A stretch of DNA of 64,000 nucleotides from Amnibacterium setariae (GCF_003581425.1 NZ_QXTG01000002.1:744001-808000), one strand, 5' to 3'; positions 17,301 to 26,073 are shown, numbered from the stretch's first letter. Numbers and translations are program-made. Notes: generated by a model from the sequence alone, not told the origin.

Positions 17301-17374
17301 GAAACTGGCGCGACCACGAGCGAAACACGGCGTGCGTCACCGCCGGGCGATCGTCCGGCCGCGCCCGGGAAGGG

Positions 17375-17416
17375 GAAGAGCCCCCGTACCGGTACCCATC
17401 CGGACGGGGGCTCTTC
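17375..17416. terminator. Strong intergenic hairpin
   Basis: GAAGAGCCCCCGT (17375-17387) pairs perfectly with ACGGGGGCTCTTC (17404-17416) around a 16-nt loop, a 13-bp stem. It lies in the 368-nt space between two reverse-strand genes and would stop transcription coming from the DUF3145 gene before the sugar-acid operon. A short pyrimidine run follows on the reverse strand. Confidence 0.65.
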
Positions 17417-17522
17417 TGCCGCGCGATGCTGAGGTTCGAGGGCCGCTACCCATACAGCCCGAACACTGAGAAGTCGCACCTGCGGACGTCTAGAAGGTAC
17501 TGAATCGGAGGCCGATCAGCGG

Positions 17523-17575
17523 GGGTGACACGCCGATGAATTACATCTTCGTCATTCGATCGTGGCGTGTCGCCC
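17523..17575 (-). terminator. Hairpin immediately after the DUF3145 gene
   Basis: GGGTGACACGCC (17523-17534) pairs with GGCGTGTCGCCC (17564-17575) with one mismatch, around an unusually AT-rich 29-nt loop. It begins 2 nt after the DUF3145 stop on the reverse strand. A terminator or 3'-end stabilising structure is likely. Between this and 17417 I see no gene. Confidence 0.5.
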
Positions 17576-17577
17576 GA

Positions 17578-18084
17578 TCAGACGGCGGAGCGGTGCAGCC
17601 AGGTGACGGACGAGGAGCCGATGGCGTGCCGGAAGGGCTCCAGCTCGTCGTCCCAGGCCTGCCCGAGCGCGAGCCGGAGCTCGCGGTGCAGCTCGATCGC
17701 GCTGGTGCCGGCGGCGTCCATCGCGGCGCGGATCCGGTCCTCCGGCACGACGATGTTACCCGCCGCGTCGGTCTGCGCGTGGAAGATCCCGAGGTCGGGC
17801 GTGTGCAGCCAGCGGCTGCCGTCCACGCCGTCTCGCGGGTCCTCGGTGACCTCGAAGCGCAGGTGCTCCCACCCGCGCAGCTTCGAAGCGATCGCGGCGC
17901 CCGTTCCCGGTGCGCCCTCCCAGTAGAAATCGGTGCGCTGCGCACCGCGCAGCACGGGCTGATCCGTCCACTCGAAGCTCACGGGTCGACCGATCGCATG
18001 ACCGGCCGCCCACTCGACGTGGGGGCAGAGTGCTCGCGGTGACGAGTGCACGTACAGCACGCCACGGGCGACTGAAGTGGCCAT
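17578..18084 (-). CDS. DUF3145 family protein
   Basis: 168 residues, matching the actinobacteria-restricted DUF3145 family in length and sequence: VARGVLYVHSSPRALCPHVE at the start, TDFYWEGAPGTGAAIASKLR, and a C-terminal LRLALGQAWDDELEPFRHA. Function is unknown. It is a soluble cytoplasmic protein with no signal peptide or membrane segment. ATG at 18084 follows a GGAGGACG Shine-Dalgarno. The 201 nt upstream are the least GC-rich stretch of this neighbourhood and include TAATTT near 18162-18167 on the reverse strand, a possible promoter element. It appears to be monocistronic. Confidence 0.9.
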   Translation of the reverse strand: MATSVARGVLYVHSSPRALCPHVEWAAGHAIGRPVSFEWTDQPVLRGAQRTDFYWEGAPGTGAAIASKLRGWEHLRFEVTEDPRDGVDGSRWLHTPDLGIFHAQTDAAGNIVVPEDRIRAAMDAAGTSAIELHRELRLALGQAWDDELEPFRHAIGSSSVTWLHRSAV

Positions 18085-18285
18085 GTTTCGTCCTCCGTTC
18101 GAACAGATGCGTCTTCCCCAACGGATCTGTGGTGAACGGGAACCCCGATGCCACCTCTATGAAATTAGCGCGGGCCTATTCGGCACCCGGGAAGTATGCC
18201 GGACGACACGCCGGGAACTCAACCGGATCGGTTCGGCCTCGGCGCGCCGCGGGGCGCCCCCAGTTCTCGGGACGCCCCGCGGAGC

Positions 18286-19236
18286 TCACGGCAGCAGCGC
18301 GAGCTTGCCTCCCGGATGCCCCTCGGCGAGGAGCGCGAGGGCCTCGGAGGCCTGCTCCAGCGGGTACGTCCGGGCCATCGGGACCACCAGCTCGCCCCGC
18401 GCGGCGCGCGCGATGAGGTCGCCTCGAACGCTGTCGCGGAACGCCGCGCTCTCCGGGTCGCGGCCTCCCACTGCGCGGAAGCCCTCGCGCTGCGCGCGGG
18501 CGTGCGCCGCGATCGTGACGATGCGTTCCCTCGCCGCGAGGGCCAGGGACACGTCGACCGCCTCGTCGGTGCCGACGCAGTCGAGCGCGGCGTCGATCCC
18601 GTCGGGCGCGAGCGCGCGGACGCGGTCCTCGAGGCCGTCGCCGTAGGTCACCGGCTCGCCGCCGAAGCGGCGCACCTCGTCCGCGCGCCGCTCGCTCGCG
18701 GTGCCGATCACGCGCATGCCGCGCGCGACGGCGAGCTGCACGACCATCAGGCCGACCGCACCGGAGGCGCCGTGCACGAGCAGCACGTCCCCCTCGCGTG
18801 CGGCGACGACGCGCAGCATGTCCTCCGCGGTGCTGCCGGCGAGCAGGAGGTTCGCGGCCTCCGGGAAGCCGAGGCCCGCGGGCTTCGCGAACACGTCCTT
18901 CGCGGGCACGGTGAGCATCGACGCGTAGCCGCCCTGCACGCGGAACGCGAGGACCTCGTCGCCGACGGCGCCGCCGCCCGAGGCGAGCTCGGTGTCGGCA
19001 CCGAGCGCGGTGACGACGCCCGCCACCTCGTACCCGGGGCGGAGCGGCAGGTCGGCGGGGTCCTTCGAGTAGCCCCCGGCCACCTGCTTGTAGTCGGCCG
19101 GGTTCACCCCGGCGGCACGGACCTCGATGGTCACCTGCCCGGGGCCCGCCTGCGTGAGCGGGACCTCGACGGTCTCGAGCACCTCGGGCCCGCCGTAGCG
19201 GGGCGCGATCACCTGTCGTGCGGTCGTGTTCGTCAT
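18286..19236 (-). CDS. Zinc-independent MDR-family NADP-dependent oxidoreductase (quinone reductase-like)
   Basis: 316 residues. GroES-like N-terminal domain (RYGGPEVLETVEVP, then AAGVNPADYK) and Rossmann domain with nucleotide loop VHGASGAVGLMVVQLA near residues 153-168. The zinc-binding cysteines of alcohol dehydrogenases are absent, so it belongs to the quinone oxidoreductase/NADP reductase branch of the medium-chain superfamily. It probably reduces an alkenal or quinone; the substrate is unknown. The C-terminal YPLEQASEALALLAEGHPGG is typical. It is separated from neighbours by about 47 and 201 nt and looks monocistronic. Confidence 0.88.
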   Translation of the reverse strand: MTNTTARQVIAPRYGGPEVLETVEVPLTQAGPGQVTIEVRAAGVNPADYKQVAGGYSKDPADLPLRPGYEVAGVVTALGADTELASGGGAVGDEVLAFRVQGGYASMLTVPAKDVFAKPAGLGFPEAANLLLAGSTAEDMLRVVAAREGDVLLVHGASGAVGLMVVQLAVARGMRVIGTASERRADEVRRFGGEPVTYGDGLEDRVRALAPDGIDAALDCVGTDEAVDVSLALAARERIVTIAAHARAQREGFRAVGGRDPESAAFRDSVRGDLIARAARGELVVPMARTYPLEQASEALALLAEGHPGGKLALLP

Positions 19237-19283
19237 GCCTCGATTCGACGCCGTCCGGCTGGGGACGGCGCTCAGTTCCAGCC

Positions 19284-20927
19284 CTAGGCCTCGGAGTAGC
19301 GGTCCACGACGGCGACGTCGAGGGGGAAGTCGATCGGGAAGTCGGCGAAGAGCAGCCGGCCGGCCGCCGCGGCGGAGGCGGCGACCGCCTCCGCCACCCG
19401 GTCCGCCAGGGCGGCCGGCGCGTGGACGATGACCTCGTCGTGCAGGAAGTAGACGAGGTGCGGCCGTGCGGTGATCGGCCCGTCGCCGAGCGCCCAGAGG
19501 CGGCCGCGCAGGTCCGCGAGCCAGCACAGCGCCCACTCGGCGGCGGTGCCCTGCACGACGAAGTTGCGGGTGAAGCGGCCGCGGTCCCGCGCCACCGCCC
19601 GGGCGCGCTGGAGCACCCGCTCGTCAGCGTCGAAGGCGGCGGCGTCCCGGTCGAGCGCGCGCTGGCGGTCCGAGACCGGCGGGGTCGAGCGGCCGAGGAG
19701 GGTCGACACGGTCCCGCCGCGCTCCCCCTCCCGTGCGGCCTGCTCGACGAGCGCGAGCGCCCGCGGGAACCGCTGCGCGAGCCGCGGGACGAGTCGGCCG
19801 CCCTCGCCGCCGGTCGCGCCGTAGAGAGCGCCGAGCATCCCGACCTTGGCGCTCTGCCGCGTGGCGACGGCGCCGCTCGCGACGATGCCGGCGTACAGGT
19901 CGCGGCCCCGGCCGGCGTCGGCCATGGCACGGTCGTGCGCGAGGCCGGCGAGCACGCGCGGCTCGAGCTGGGCGGCATCGGCGACGACGAGCTTCCAGCC
20001 GGGGTCGGCCGCGACGGCCGAGCGGATCTGCTTCGGCAGCTGGAGCGCGCCGCCGCCCCGGGCCGCCCAGCGCCCGGTCACGACGCCGCCGACCAGGTAC
20101 TCCGGGTGGAACCGCTCGTCGCGGATCCACGCGTCCAGCCACGCCCAGCCGTTGGCGGCGTGGAGCCGGGCGAGCTTCTTGTACTCGAGCAGCGGCGCGA
20201 CGGCGGGATGGTCGACGGCGCGGAGGTCGGCGGCCCGCGTGCTGTCGACCTGGATGCCGGCCGCCCGGAGGGCGCGCACGAGCTCGACGGGCGAGTCCGG
20301 GTTGAGGGTCGGCGCCGCGAGCGCGGCCCGGACGTCCGCGAGCAGGCGCTCGAGCGCCTCGGGGCGCCGGTCGGAGGGCACGCGGGGCCCGAGCACCTCC
20401 GCGAGGATGCGCTCGTGCTCCTCCCGCCGCCACGGGAGCCCGGCGAAGCGCATCTCGGCGGCGGCGAGCGCTCCGGCGGACTCCGCGGTGAGGAGCAGCC
20501 GGAGGGCCCCGGGACGGGTCGAGGAGGCGATCTCGTCGGCCTGACGGCGGTGCTCGGCGACGGGGTCGAGGTCGGCGGCGAGGTCGAGGGGCAGCGCGCC
20601 GTCGTCCGCGAGCGCGAGGTCGTCCCAGCCGTCGGCGGGGAGGCCGGCGACGGCGCCCCGCGTCCCCGCCGCGCGGCGGAGCAGGGCGCGGCCGAGCCGC
20701 AGGTCCCACGCGCGTGCGACGCGGACGCCGGCCGCGAGCAGGAGCGGGTACACGTCGGCCGTGTCCCACGCCCAGCGGGGCGAGTCGACCTCGAGCCGCG
20801 CGACCTCGGCGGCGAGGGCCTCGCGGGTGACGTCCTCCACGGCGCCGTCGCGCACGAGCGCGTAGCCGTCGGCGGTGCGGCGCACGACGATCAGGCGCTC
20901 GTGCGCCGCACCGGTCCGCTGCTCCAC
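19284..20927 (-). CDS. Family A DNA polymerase with degenerate N-terminal domain
   Basis: 547 residues, much shorter than DNA polymerase I. All three polymerase motifs are visible: motif A in KLVVADAAQLEPRVLAGLAHD (Asp near 316, split by AAQLE in place of SQIE), motif B in RQSAKVGMLGALYGATGG, and motif C in YFLHDEVIVH (near 497). The first about 190 residues replace the 3'-5' exonuclease without a clear DEDD set, and no 5' nuclease is present. Such proteins occur in actinobacteria beside a normal PolA; role unproven, possibly repair. The GTG at 20927 is 7 nt after a -10-like TAGCGT (20935-20940); an in-frame GTG at 20948 lies within that promoter. Confidence 0.85.
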   Translation of the reverse strand: MEQRTGAAHERLIVVRRTADGYALVRDGAVEDVTREALAAEVARLEVDSPRWAWDTADVYPLLLAAGVRVARAWDLRLGRALLRRAAGTRGAVAGLPADGWDDLALADDGALPLDLAADLDPVAEHRRQADEIASSTRPGALRLLLTAESAGALAAAEMRFAGLPWRREEHERILAEVLGPRVPSDRRPEALERLLADVRAALAAPTLNPDSPVELVRALRAAGIQVDSTRAADLRAVDHPAVAPLLEYKKLARLHAANGWAWLDAWIRDERFHPEYLVGGVVTGRWAARGGGALQLPKQIRSAVAADPGWKLVVADAAQLEPRVLAGLAHDRAMADAGRGRDLYAGIVASGAVATRQSAKVGMLGALYGATGGEGGRLVPRLAQRFPRALALVEQAAREGERGGTVSTLLGRSTPPVSDRQRALDRDAAAFDADERVLQRARAVARDRGRFTRNFVVQGTAAEWALCWLADLRGRLWALGDGPITARPHLVYFLHDEVIVHAPAALADRVAEAVAASAAAAGRLLFADFPIDFPLDVAVVDRYSEA

Positions 20928-20975
20928 GGGGGGAACGCTAGAACACACCTCCGACGCGGCCTCCGCGCCGCAGCG

Positions 20976-21815
20976 TCACTCGTGCAGGAGCGACCCGTCC
21001 TTGCCGAGGACCTGCTTCTCGCCGGCCTCGATGCGGAACGGGAAGCGGTTCTGCTTCGGCGGCATCGGGCAGTTGAAGTTGTACGAGAACGCGCACGGCG
21101 GCAGGACCGCGTAGTTGAAGTCGAGCGTGATCGAGCCGTCCGGGTTCGGCGCGATGAAGAGGAAGCGGCCGACGCCGTAGGTGTCGACGTCGCTCGTCTC
21201 GTCGGCGAAGACCAGCTGGAGGCGACGCCCGTCCTTGAACGCCGCGAGCCGGTGCTCCTGGCCCTGGATCGTCACCGCGATGTCACCGGGCACCGGCAGC
21301 TCGCGCGTCGCGCCGTCGTCCTTGACGTGCGAGAACCCGACCGTCGTCCCTGCCGGGTTCGGCGTGAACGTGCCGGTGACGACCCACTCGTCGTCGTACG
21401 GGAAGGTGCTGATCGAGCCGAACTCCTCGATCGCCTCCGACTTCGCGTCCCACACGCGCAGGGCGTACTGCCCGTCCTCGCCCCGGATGACGGTGCCCGT
21501 GGTGTGGTCGTCGAACACGATCGAGGACGGCTGCGGGTCGTCCTTGCCGCGGACCACGACCGTGCCGTCGACCGGCTCGCCGTCGACCACGATGCCGTCC
21601 GCCGCGGTCGCCGTCACGAGCAGGCCGGACTCGCCGGCCTCGCGCGGCGCCCAGGTGCCGGGCACGCCCCAGATCGTCTGCTCCTCGCCGACCCACTGCG
21701 TGTTCGTCAGCGCGAGGAAGCCCTGCGCGGTCTGCACCGCCTGCTCGCGGGCGGCGTGGAACCGCTCCGCTCGCTCGGCGGCGGAGGGGGCGGGTGCGGT
21801 GGCGGTGTCGGTCAC
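20976..21815 (-). CDS. DUF1684 family protein
   Basis: 279 residues. The family hallmark is at the C-terminus: TLDFNYAVLPPCAFSYNFNC followed by PMPPKQNRFPFRIEAGEK. The middle is beta-rich (DGQYALRVWDAKS, GRRLQLVFADETS) and begins with a helical region. DUF1684 proteins occur in bacteria and archaea without a defined function. No signal peptide, so it is probably cytosolic. The GTG at 21815 has GAGGAAGGA about 6 nt upstream and is preferred. Upstream of it lies 199 nt that contain a degenerate copy of an intergenic repeat. Confidence 0.88.
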   Translation of the reverse strand: MTDTATAPAPSAAERAERFHAAREQAVQTAQGFLALTNTQWVGEEQTIWGVPGTWAPREAGESGLLVTATAADGIVVDGEPVDGTVVVRGKDDPQPSSIVFDDHTTGTVIRGEDGQYALRVWDAKSEAIEEFGSISTFPYDDEWVVTGTFTPNPAGTTVGFSHVKDDGATRELPVPGDIAVTIQGQEHRLAAFKDGRRLQLVFADETSDVDTYGVGRFLFIAPNPDGSITLDFNYAVLPPCAFSYNFNCPMPPKQNRFPFRIEAGEKQVLGKDGSLLHE

Positions 21816-21943
21816 GGGGGTCCTTCCTCGGGGCGTTCGTGGGGTCGCAACGTACCGGGCGGCTCGGACCTTCCCGAGCGCCGCAGGTGATGTCGAAGCG
21901 TGATCTCGAGTCCCTCGCCCGGGAACACCGGACGTGGGGCCCA

Positions 21944-21970
21944 TCGCTGCGCTCGCACCTCGATCAGCGG
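21944..21970. repeat. Intergenic repeat, degenerate copy A
   Basis: TCGCTGCGCTCGCACCTCGA followed by TCAGCGG matches the right part of two fuller copies at 34005 and 34086. A GATCTCGAG upstream near 21902-21910 could be the displaced left arm. REP-like imperfect inverted repeats of this sequence type are familiar from Microbacteriaceae intergenic regions. Nothing else is seen in 21816-22014. Confidence 0.55.
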
Positions 21971-22014
21971 AGGGAGCGTGCCGGCGAGGCGGGAGTCGGG
22001 GGGACGAGGCCCGG

Positions 22015-23928
22015 TCAGCGCTCGAGGGGCAGGACGGGGACGCCGGGCGGGGTGAAGCCGAGCACCTGGCCGTAGAAGGACAGGGCGGCCTCCCGGGACG
22101 AGACCTGCGCCTCGCGGCCGCGGAAGCCGTGCCCCTCCCCCGGGTACTCGATGAGCGCGTGCGGGATGCCGCGCGCCGCGAGCGCGTCGCGGAAGCGCCG
22201 GGACTGCGCGGGCGGCACGACGCGGTCGTCGAGGCCCTGCAGCAGCAGGACGGGCGCGGAGAGCCCGTCGACGTGGTTGATCGGCGCGCGCTCGCGGTAG
22301 ACGTCGGCGGCCTCCGGGTACGGCCCGATCAGCCGGTCGGTGTACCGCGCCTCGAAGTCGTGCGTGTCGGAGGCGATCGTCACCGCGTCCGCGACGCCGT
22401 AGCGGGAGACCCCGGCGGCGAACACGTCCGTCCGGGTGAGCGCGGCGAGCACGGTCCAGCCGCCGGCGGAGCCGCCCTCGATCGCGAGGCGGCGGCCGTC
22501 CGCGATGCCGCGCTCCGCGAGCCCGCGGACGACCGTCACGACGTCCGCGACGTCGACCACGCCCCACTGCCCGTCGAGCCGCTCGCGGTAGGCGCGGCCG
22601 TACCCGGTGGAGCCGCCGTAGTCGACGTCCACGACGCCGATCCCCCGGCTCGTGTAGTAGGCGTAGGCCGGGTAGGTGCGCACCCCGGCCTGCGCGGTCG
22701 GTCCCCCGTGCGCGAAGGCGACGAACGGCGGCAGCTCCCCCTCCGGCGCGACGAAGCCGGGGTTCCGGGGCCGGTAGACGACCGCGTGGACGCCGTCGAC
22801 CTCGACGAGCTCCGCCTCCGGGAAGACCTCGAGCGGCAGGCCGTCGACGCCGCTGCGGACCAGCTCGAACGCGCCGTCCGCGACGTCGAGGGCCCACAGC
22901 GACTCGGGATCGCGCGCCGACTGGTCCACGAGCAGCGCCCGGCCGTCGCGCAGGTCCTCCCAGGAGGTGCGGGAGCGGTCGTCGCGGAGCACCGTCGTGC
23001 TCCCGTCCTCGGGGTCGAGCAGCAGCTGCCGGTCGCTGCCGAGGGTCGAGGTGAGCAGGATCCGCCCGTCGGGCAGCGGGAGGTACCAGCGGGTGCCGAG
23101 CACCCACAGCGGCCCGCCGGTCTCCCGGTCAGCGGCGAGCAGCGGCTCCGGCTCGCCGCCGGCCGGGTCGACGCGGTGGAGGTTCCACCAGCCGCTGCGG
23201 TCCGAGATGACGGCGAGGCGCCCGTCGGGCAGCCACTCGGGCTGCAGGACGGACTCGGCCGGGCCGCCGAGGAGCGTGCGCCAGGCGGCGACGCGACCGT
23301 CGACGAGGTCGCCGACGCGCAGCTCGGTGCCGTCCCAGGGCATGTTCGGGTGGTCCCAGGCGATCCACGCGATCCGGGAGCCGTCCGGACTGATCCGCGG
23401 CTGCGCGAGGAAGCGCGAGCCGCCCACCACGCCGAGGACCGCGGCGGGGTCGGCGGCGCCCGAGCCGTCGAGCGGCACGAGGACGAGGTCGCGCTCGACG
23501 TCGGACGGCCCGTCGCCGGTGTGCACCTCCCGCACGGCGAGGACGGCGCCGTCCGCGGGCACGAGGCCGCCGTAGGCGACGCCGGGCCGCTCGGGCGTCA
23601 GCGGGACGGGATCGAGGCCGGGTCCGTCGAGGCGGTGGAGGCGGCCGTCGCCGAACGCGGAGAACACGACCGTCGCGCCGACGGCCGTCCAGGCGCCCCC
23701 GCCGTACTCGTGCACGGCGCTGCGGACGTTCCAGGGTGCCGGCAGCACCGTCTCGACGCCGTCGGCGGTCCTGCGGCGCAGCGCCGTGCGCCGCTCCTCC
23801 GCGACCGGCTCGGCCCACCAGACCTCGTCGCCGACGAAGCGCGCCGAGTCGGGCGCGTGGCTGCCCGCGGCGACGGACTCGGCGTCGAGCGGCGAGCGCC
23901 ACTCGCCGTGGGGCGCGGTGGTGACCAT
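22015..23928 (-). CDS. S9 family prolyl oligopeptidase/dipeptidyl aminopeptidase
   Basis: 637 residues. N-terminal beta-propeller (about 1-370, with DRSGWWNLHRVDPAGGE and SPDGSRIAW repeats) and C-terminal alpha/beta hydrolase. Catalytic triad: Ser in IEGGSAGGWTVLAAL (near 487), Asp in LQGLDDRVVPP (near 566), and His in PGEGHGFRG (near 600). It cleaves short peptides in the cytoplasm; no signal peptide is present. The ATG at 23928 lies 7 nt after a -10-like TAGCGT (23936-23941), again leaderless geometry. It is divergent from the SOS-box gene, their promoters being only about 40 nt apart. Confidence 0.93.
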   Translation of the reverse strand: MVTTAPHGEWRSPLDAESVAAGSHAPDSARFVGDEVWWAEPVAEERRTALRRRTADGVETVLPAPWNVRSAVHEYGGGAWTAVGATVVFSAFGDGRLHRLDGPGLDPVPLTPERPGVAYGGLVPADGAVLAVREVHTGDGPSDVERDLVLVPLDGSGAADPAAVLGVVGGSRFLAQPRISPDGSRIAWIAWDHPNMPWDGTELRVGDLVDGRVAAWRTLLGGPAESVLQPEWLPDGRLAVISDRSGWWNLHRVDPAGGEPEPLLAADRETGGPLWVLGTRWYLPLPDGRILLTSTLGSDRQLLLDPEDGSTTVLRDDRSRTSWEDLRDGRALLVDQSARDPESLWALDVADGAFELVRSGVDGLPLEVFPEAELVEVDGVHAVVYRPRNPGFVAPEGELPPFVAFAHGGPTAQAGVRTYPAYAYYTSRGIGVVDVDYGGSTGYGRAYRERLDGQWGVVDVADVVTVVRGLAERGIADGRRLAIEGGSAGGWTVLAALTRTDVFAAGVSRYGVADAVTIASDTHDFEARYTDRLIGPYPEAADVYRERAPINHVDGLSAPVLLLQGLDDRVVPPAQSRRFRDALAARGIPHALIEYPGEGHGFRGREAQVSSREAALSFYGQVLGFTPPGVPVLPLER

Positions 23929-23978
23929 GCCCGACACGCTAGGGCGTGTCCGTCTTGCCGGTTCCCGGCCGGAGGGCG

Positions 23979-24007
23979 TACCGTGCGATTCTCGAACACG
24001 TGTTCGA
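23979..24007 (+). promoter_or_regulatory. LexA (SOS) box at a promoter
   Basis: TCGAACACGTGTTCGA at 23992-24007 is a perfect 16-bp palindrome fitting the actinobacterial LexA consensus TCGAAC-N4-GTTCGA. A -10-like TACCGT at 23979-23984 places the transcript start at about 23991, so the box covers the start site, a classic repressor position. AGGAGGTGC and the ATG of the next gene follow. Confidence 0.88.
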
Positions 24008-24022
24008 CTCCAGGAGGTGCGC

Positions 24023-24289
24023 ATGGCCGTCGCGATCGGATCGCCGCAGGACGCCGACCTCGTCACGGGCAGCTCCGGCCGGCCGCGCCTGCTGCGCTGG
24101 CACGCGCGGACCTACCGCGTGACGGACGCGCCGACGCCGCTCGAGGACGCGCTCGCCTCGATGACCACCCACCCCCTCCCCGTGCACGGCTGGCGGTTCC
24201 AGGGCACGTGCACGCACGACGGCGAGACGCTCGTGTTCGACGTGGTCGCGCTCGGCGCCGGGTGGCGGGTCCTCAAGACCTACGCCTGA
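24023..24289 (+). CDS. Small SOS-regulated protein of unknown function
   Basis: 88 residues, soluble, with no recognised family. Sequence features are RPRLLRWHARTYRVTDAPTP, SMTTHPLPVHGWRFQGTC and VVALGAGWRVLKTYA, a compact alpha/beta pattern rich in aromatic residues and histidine. ATG at 24023 has a strong AGGAGG 5 nt upstream. The perfect LexA box 16 nt before the start codon strongly suggests induction by DNA damage. It is monocistronic on the forward strand, followed by about 95 nt and a separate promoter. Possible roles include modulation of repair, a division inhibitor, or a companion to translesion enzymes; none is shown. Confidence 0.82.
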   Translation: MAVAIGSPQDADLVTGSSGRPRLLRWHARTYRVTDAPTPLEDALASMTTHPLPVHGWRFQGTCTHDGETLVFDVVALGAGWRVLKTYA

Positions 24290-24383
24290 CCTCGGCCTGA
24301 CCTCGGCCTGACCGTCCCGGGCGGGGCGAGCCGGCCTCCGCGCGCCGCCCGGCCGCGACCGGGCGCGCGCCTACCCTGTGCGG

Positions 24384-25505
24384 ATGCGGTCGGGGCGGCG
24401 GAGGGCGTCGGTCGCCGTGCTCGTCCTCGGGCTGGCCGTGCTCGGCGTGAACCTGGGCCCGACGGCGGCCCGGGCGGACGACCCGACGTGGGCCGAGGTG
24501 CAGGCGGCCAAGAACGACGTGAAGACGAAGGCCCGCGAGGTGCAGCGCATCCAGGCGGCGCTCGACGGGCTCGAGGACGAGGCCGCGCGGCTCGGCACGA
24601 TCGCCCTGCAGAAGGCCGCCCTGGCCACTGCTGCGCAGAACCGGCTCCAAGCGGCGCAGCGCGTCACCGAGCGGCTCGAGGACCAGACCCGTGCCGCCGC
24701 GAAGCGGGCGACGGCGGCGCGCCGCACCGCGGCGACGGTCGCCACGCAGCTGTACCGCGGCGGCGACCCGGGCCTCTCCGTCTGGTTGTCCGGCCGCGGC
24801 TCCGGCTCCCTGCTCTACCGGCTGGGCGCGCTCTCGCAGATCGGCGACGCCTCGTCCGCGCTGCTCGGCCAGGCCGAGGTCGACCAGCGGGAGGCGGAGG
24901 CGCTCGGCGACCAGGCCGCCGCGCAGGCCGCGATCCGCGACGGGCTGGCGAAGCAGGCGCGGTCGGCGGCGGTCGCGGCGAAGGCCGCGGAGCAGGCGGC
25001 CGAGCAGCAGGTCGCGCGCACGCAGGCGCGACGCGCGACGCTGCAGAAGCAGCTCGCATCGCTGCAGGCGAGGTCGAGCTCGCTGCAGGCCTCCTACGCC
25101 GCCGCGCAGGCGGCGAAGGCCGCGGCGGCGCGCGCCGGCGCGACGAGCGGCGGCACCGGGCTCGGCGGGATCGCCGCCGGGCCGGGATCGTTGACGCCCG
25201 CCGCCGCGCAGGCGTACGCGGCCTCCCGCCTCGGCGCCTACGGCTGGGGCAGCGGCCAGATGCCGTGCCTCACCCGGCTCTGGAACATCGAGTCGGGCTG
25301 GCGCTGGAACGCCTACAACGCCTCGTCGGGCGCCTACGGGATCCCCCAGTCGCTGCCGGGCTCGAAGATGGCGACGGCGGGCGGCGACTGGACCACGAGC
25401 TCGCGCACGCAGATCGAGTGGGGCCTCGGCTACATCCGGGCGCGGTACTCGACGCCGTGCGGCGCGCTGAACTTCGAGACGAGCCACGTCCCGTACTGGT
25501 ACTGA
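24384..25505 (+). CDS. Secreted coiled-coil protein with C-terminal transglycosylase-like domain
   Basis: 373 residues. An N-terminal signal peptide (residues 1-32, cleavage near AARADDP) is followed by a long coiled coil (about 35-255) of the PcsB/NlpC-associated type, then a Gly/Ala linker and a lysozyme-like domain (about 285-373) with CLTRLWNIESGWRWNAYNAS and SGAYGIPQSLPG. The Glu in NIESGW is the likely catalytic residue. This suggests a cell-wall lytic transglycosylase acting during growth or division. The ATG at 24384 is 6 nt after TACCCT (24372-24377), indicating a leaderless transcript. The next gene converges, with 24 nt between the stops. Confidence 0.88.
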   Translation: MRSGRRRASVAVLVLGLAVLGVNLGPTAARADDPTWAEVQAAKNDVKTKAREVQRIQAALDGLEDEAARLGTIALQKAALATAAQNRLQAAQRVTERLEDQTRAAAKRATAARRTAATVATQLYRGGDPGLSVWLSGRGSGSLLYRLGALSQIGDASSALLGQAEVDQREAEALGDQAAAQAAIRDGLAKQARSAAVAAKAAEQAAEQQVARTQARRATLQKQLASLQARSSSLQASYAAAQAAKAAAARAGATSGGTGLGGIAAGPGSLTPAAAQAYAASRLGAYGWGSGQMPCLTRLWNIESGWRWNAYNASSGAYGIPQSLPGSKMATAGGDWTTSSRTQIEWGLGYIRARYSTPCGALNFETSHVPYWY

Positions 25506-25529
25506 TCGGCGCGACCGCCGGGTCGGGCG

Positions 25530-26030
25530 TCAGTCCGCGAGGGCGTGGTAGCCGCTGCGGTAGTAGACGAGCGGCGAGGCCGCGTCGAGGCCCGGCGCCT
25601 CGAGGGCGCGGACGCGGCCGACCACGATCACGTGGTCGCCGCCGTCGTGGACCGCGTCGATGTCGCACTCGACGTGCGCGAGGGCGCCGTCCAGCAGCGG
25701 GTTGCCGAGCGCGCCGGGCCGCCAGCCCTGGCCGGCGAACTTGTCGGCGCCGCTGACGGCGAACCGGTTGCTCACCTCCTGCTGGTCGGCGGCGAGCACG
25801 TTGACGGCGAACCGGCCGGTCGCGGCGATGCGGGGCCAGGTCGTCGAGGACCGGGCGGTGCTCAGCAGCACGAGCGGCGGGTCGAGGGAGAGGGAGGAGA
25901 ACGACTGGCAGGTGAGCCCTGCGGGCCCGTCGGGCGTCGCACCCGTCACGACGACGACGCCGGTCGCGAATCGGGCGAGGACCTGCCGGAACGCGGCCTC
26001 GTCGAACGTCTCGGTCGGGGGGATCGCCAC
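25530..26030 (-). CDS. Flavin reductase family protein
   Basis: 166 residues. The split-barrel flavin-binding domain of the HpaC/NtaB type is marked by FATGVVVVTGATPDGPAGLT, SFSSLSLDPPLVLLS, FAVNVLAADQQEVSNRFA and VIVVGRVRALE. Such proteins reduce FMN or FAD with NAD(P)H for a partner monooxygenase, but no monooxygenase is encoded nearby, so it may serve a distant system. GTG at 26030 sits 6 nt after TAGGCT (26037-26042), a leaderless arrangement without a Shine-Dalgarno. It lies downstream of an rpf gene's stop only on the opposite reading order, so its transcription is separate. Confidence 0.9.
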   Translation of the reverse strand: MAIPPTETFDEAAFRQVLARFATGVVVVTGATPDGPAGLTCQSFSSLSLDPPLVLLSTARSSTTWPRIAATGRFAVNVLAADQQEVSNRFAVSGADKFAGQGWRPGALGNPLLDGALAHVECDIDAVHDGGDHVIVVGRVRALEAPGLDAASPLVYYRSGYHALAD

Positions 26031-26073
26031 CGGAAGAGCCTAGGAGCCCTTCCGGTGGCGATGACTCCGCGTG

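Noticed and set aside
17417-17522. Possible small gene between the two hairpins downstream of DUF3145
   Set aside because: No frame has a ribosome site, leaderless promoter or plausible length; the 106 nt look non-coding.
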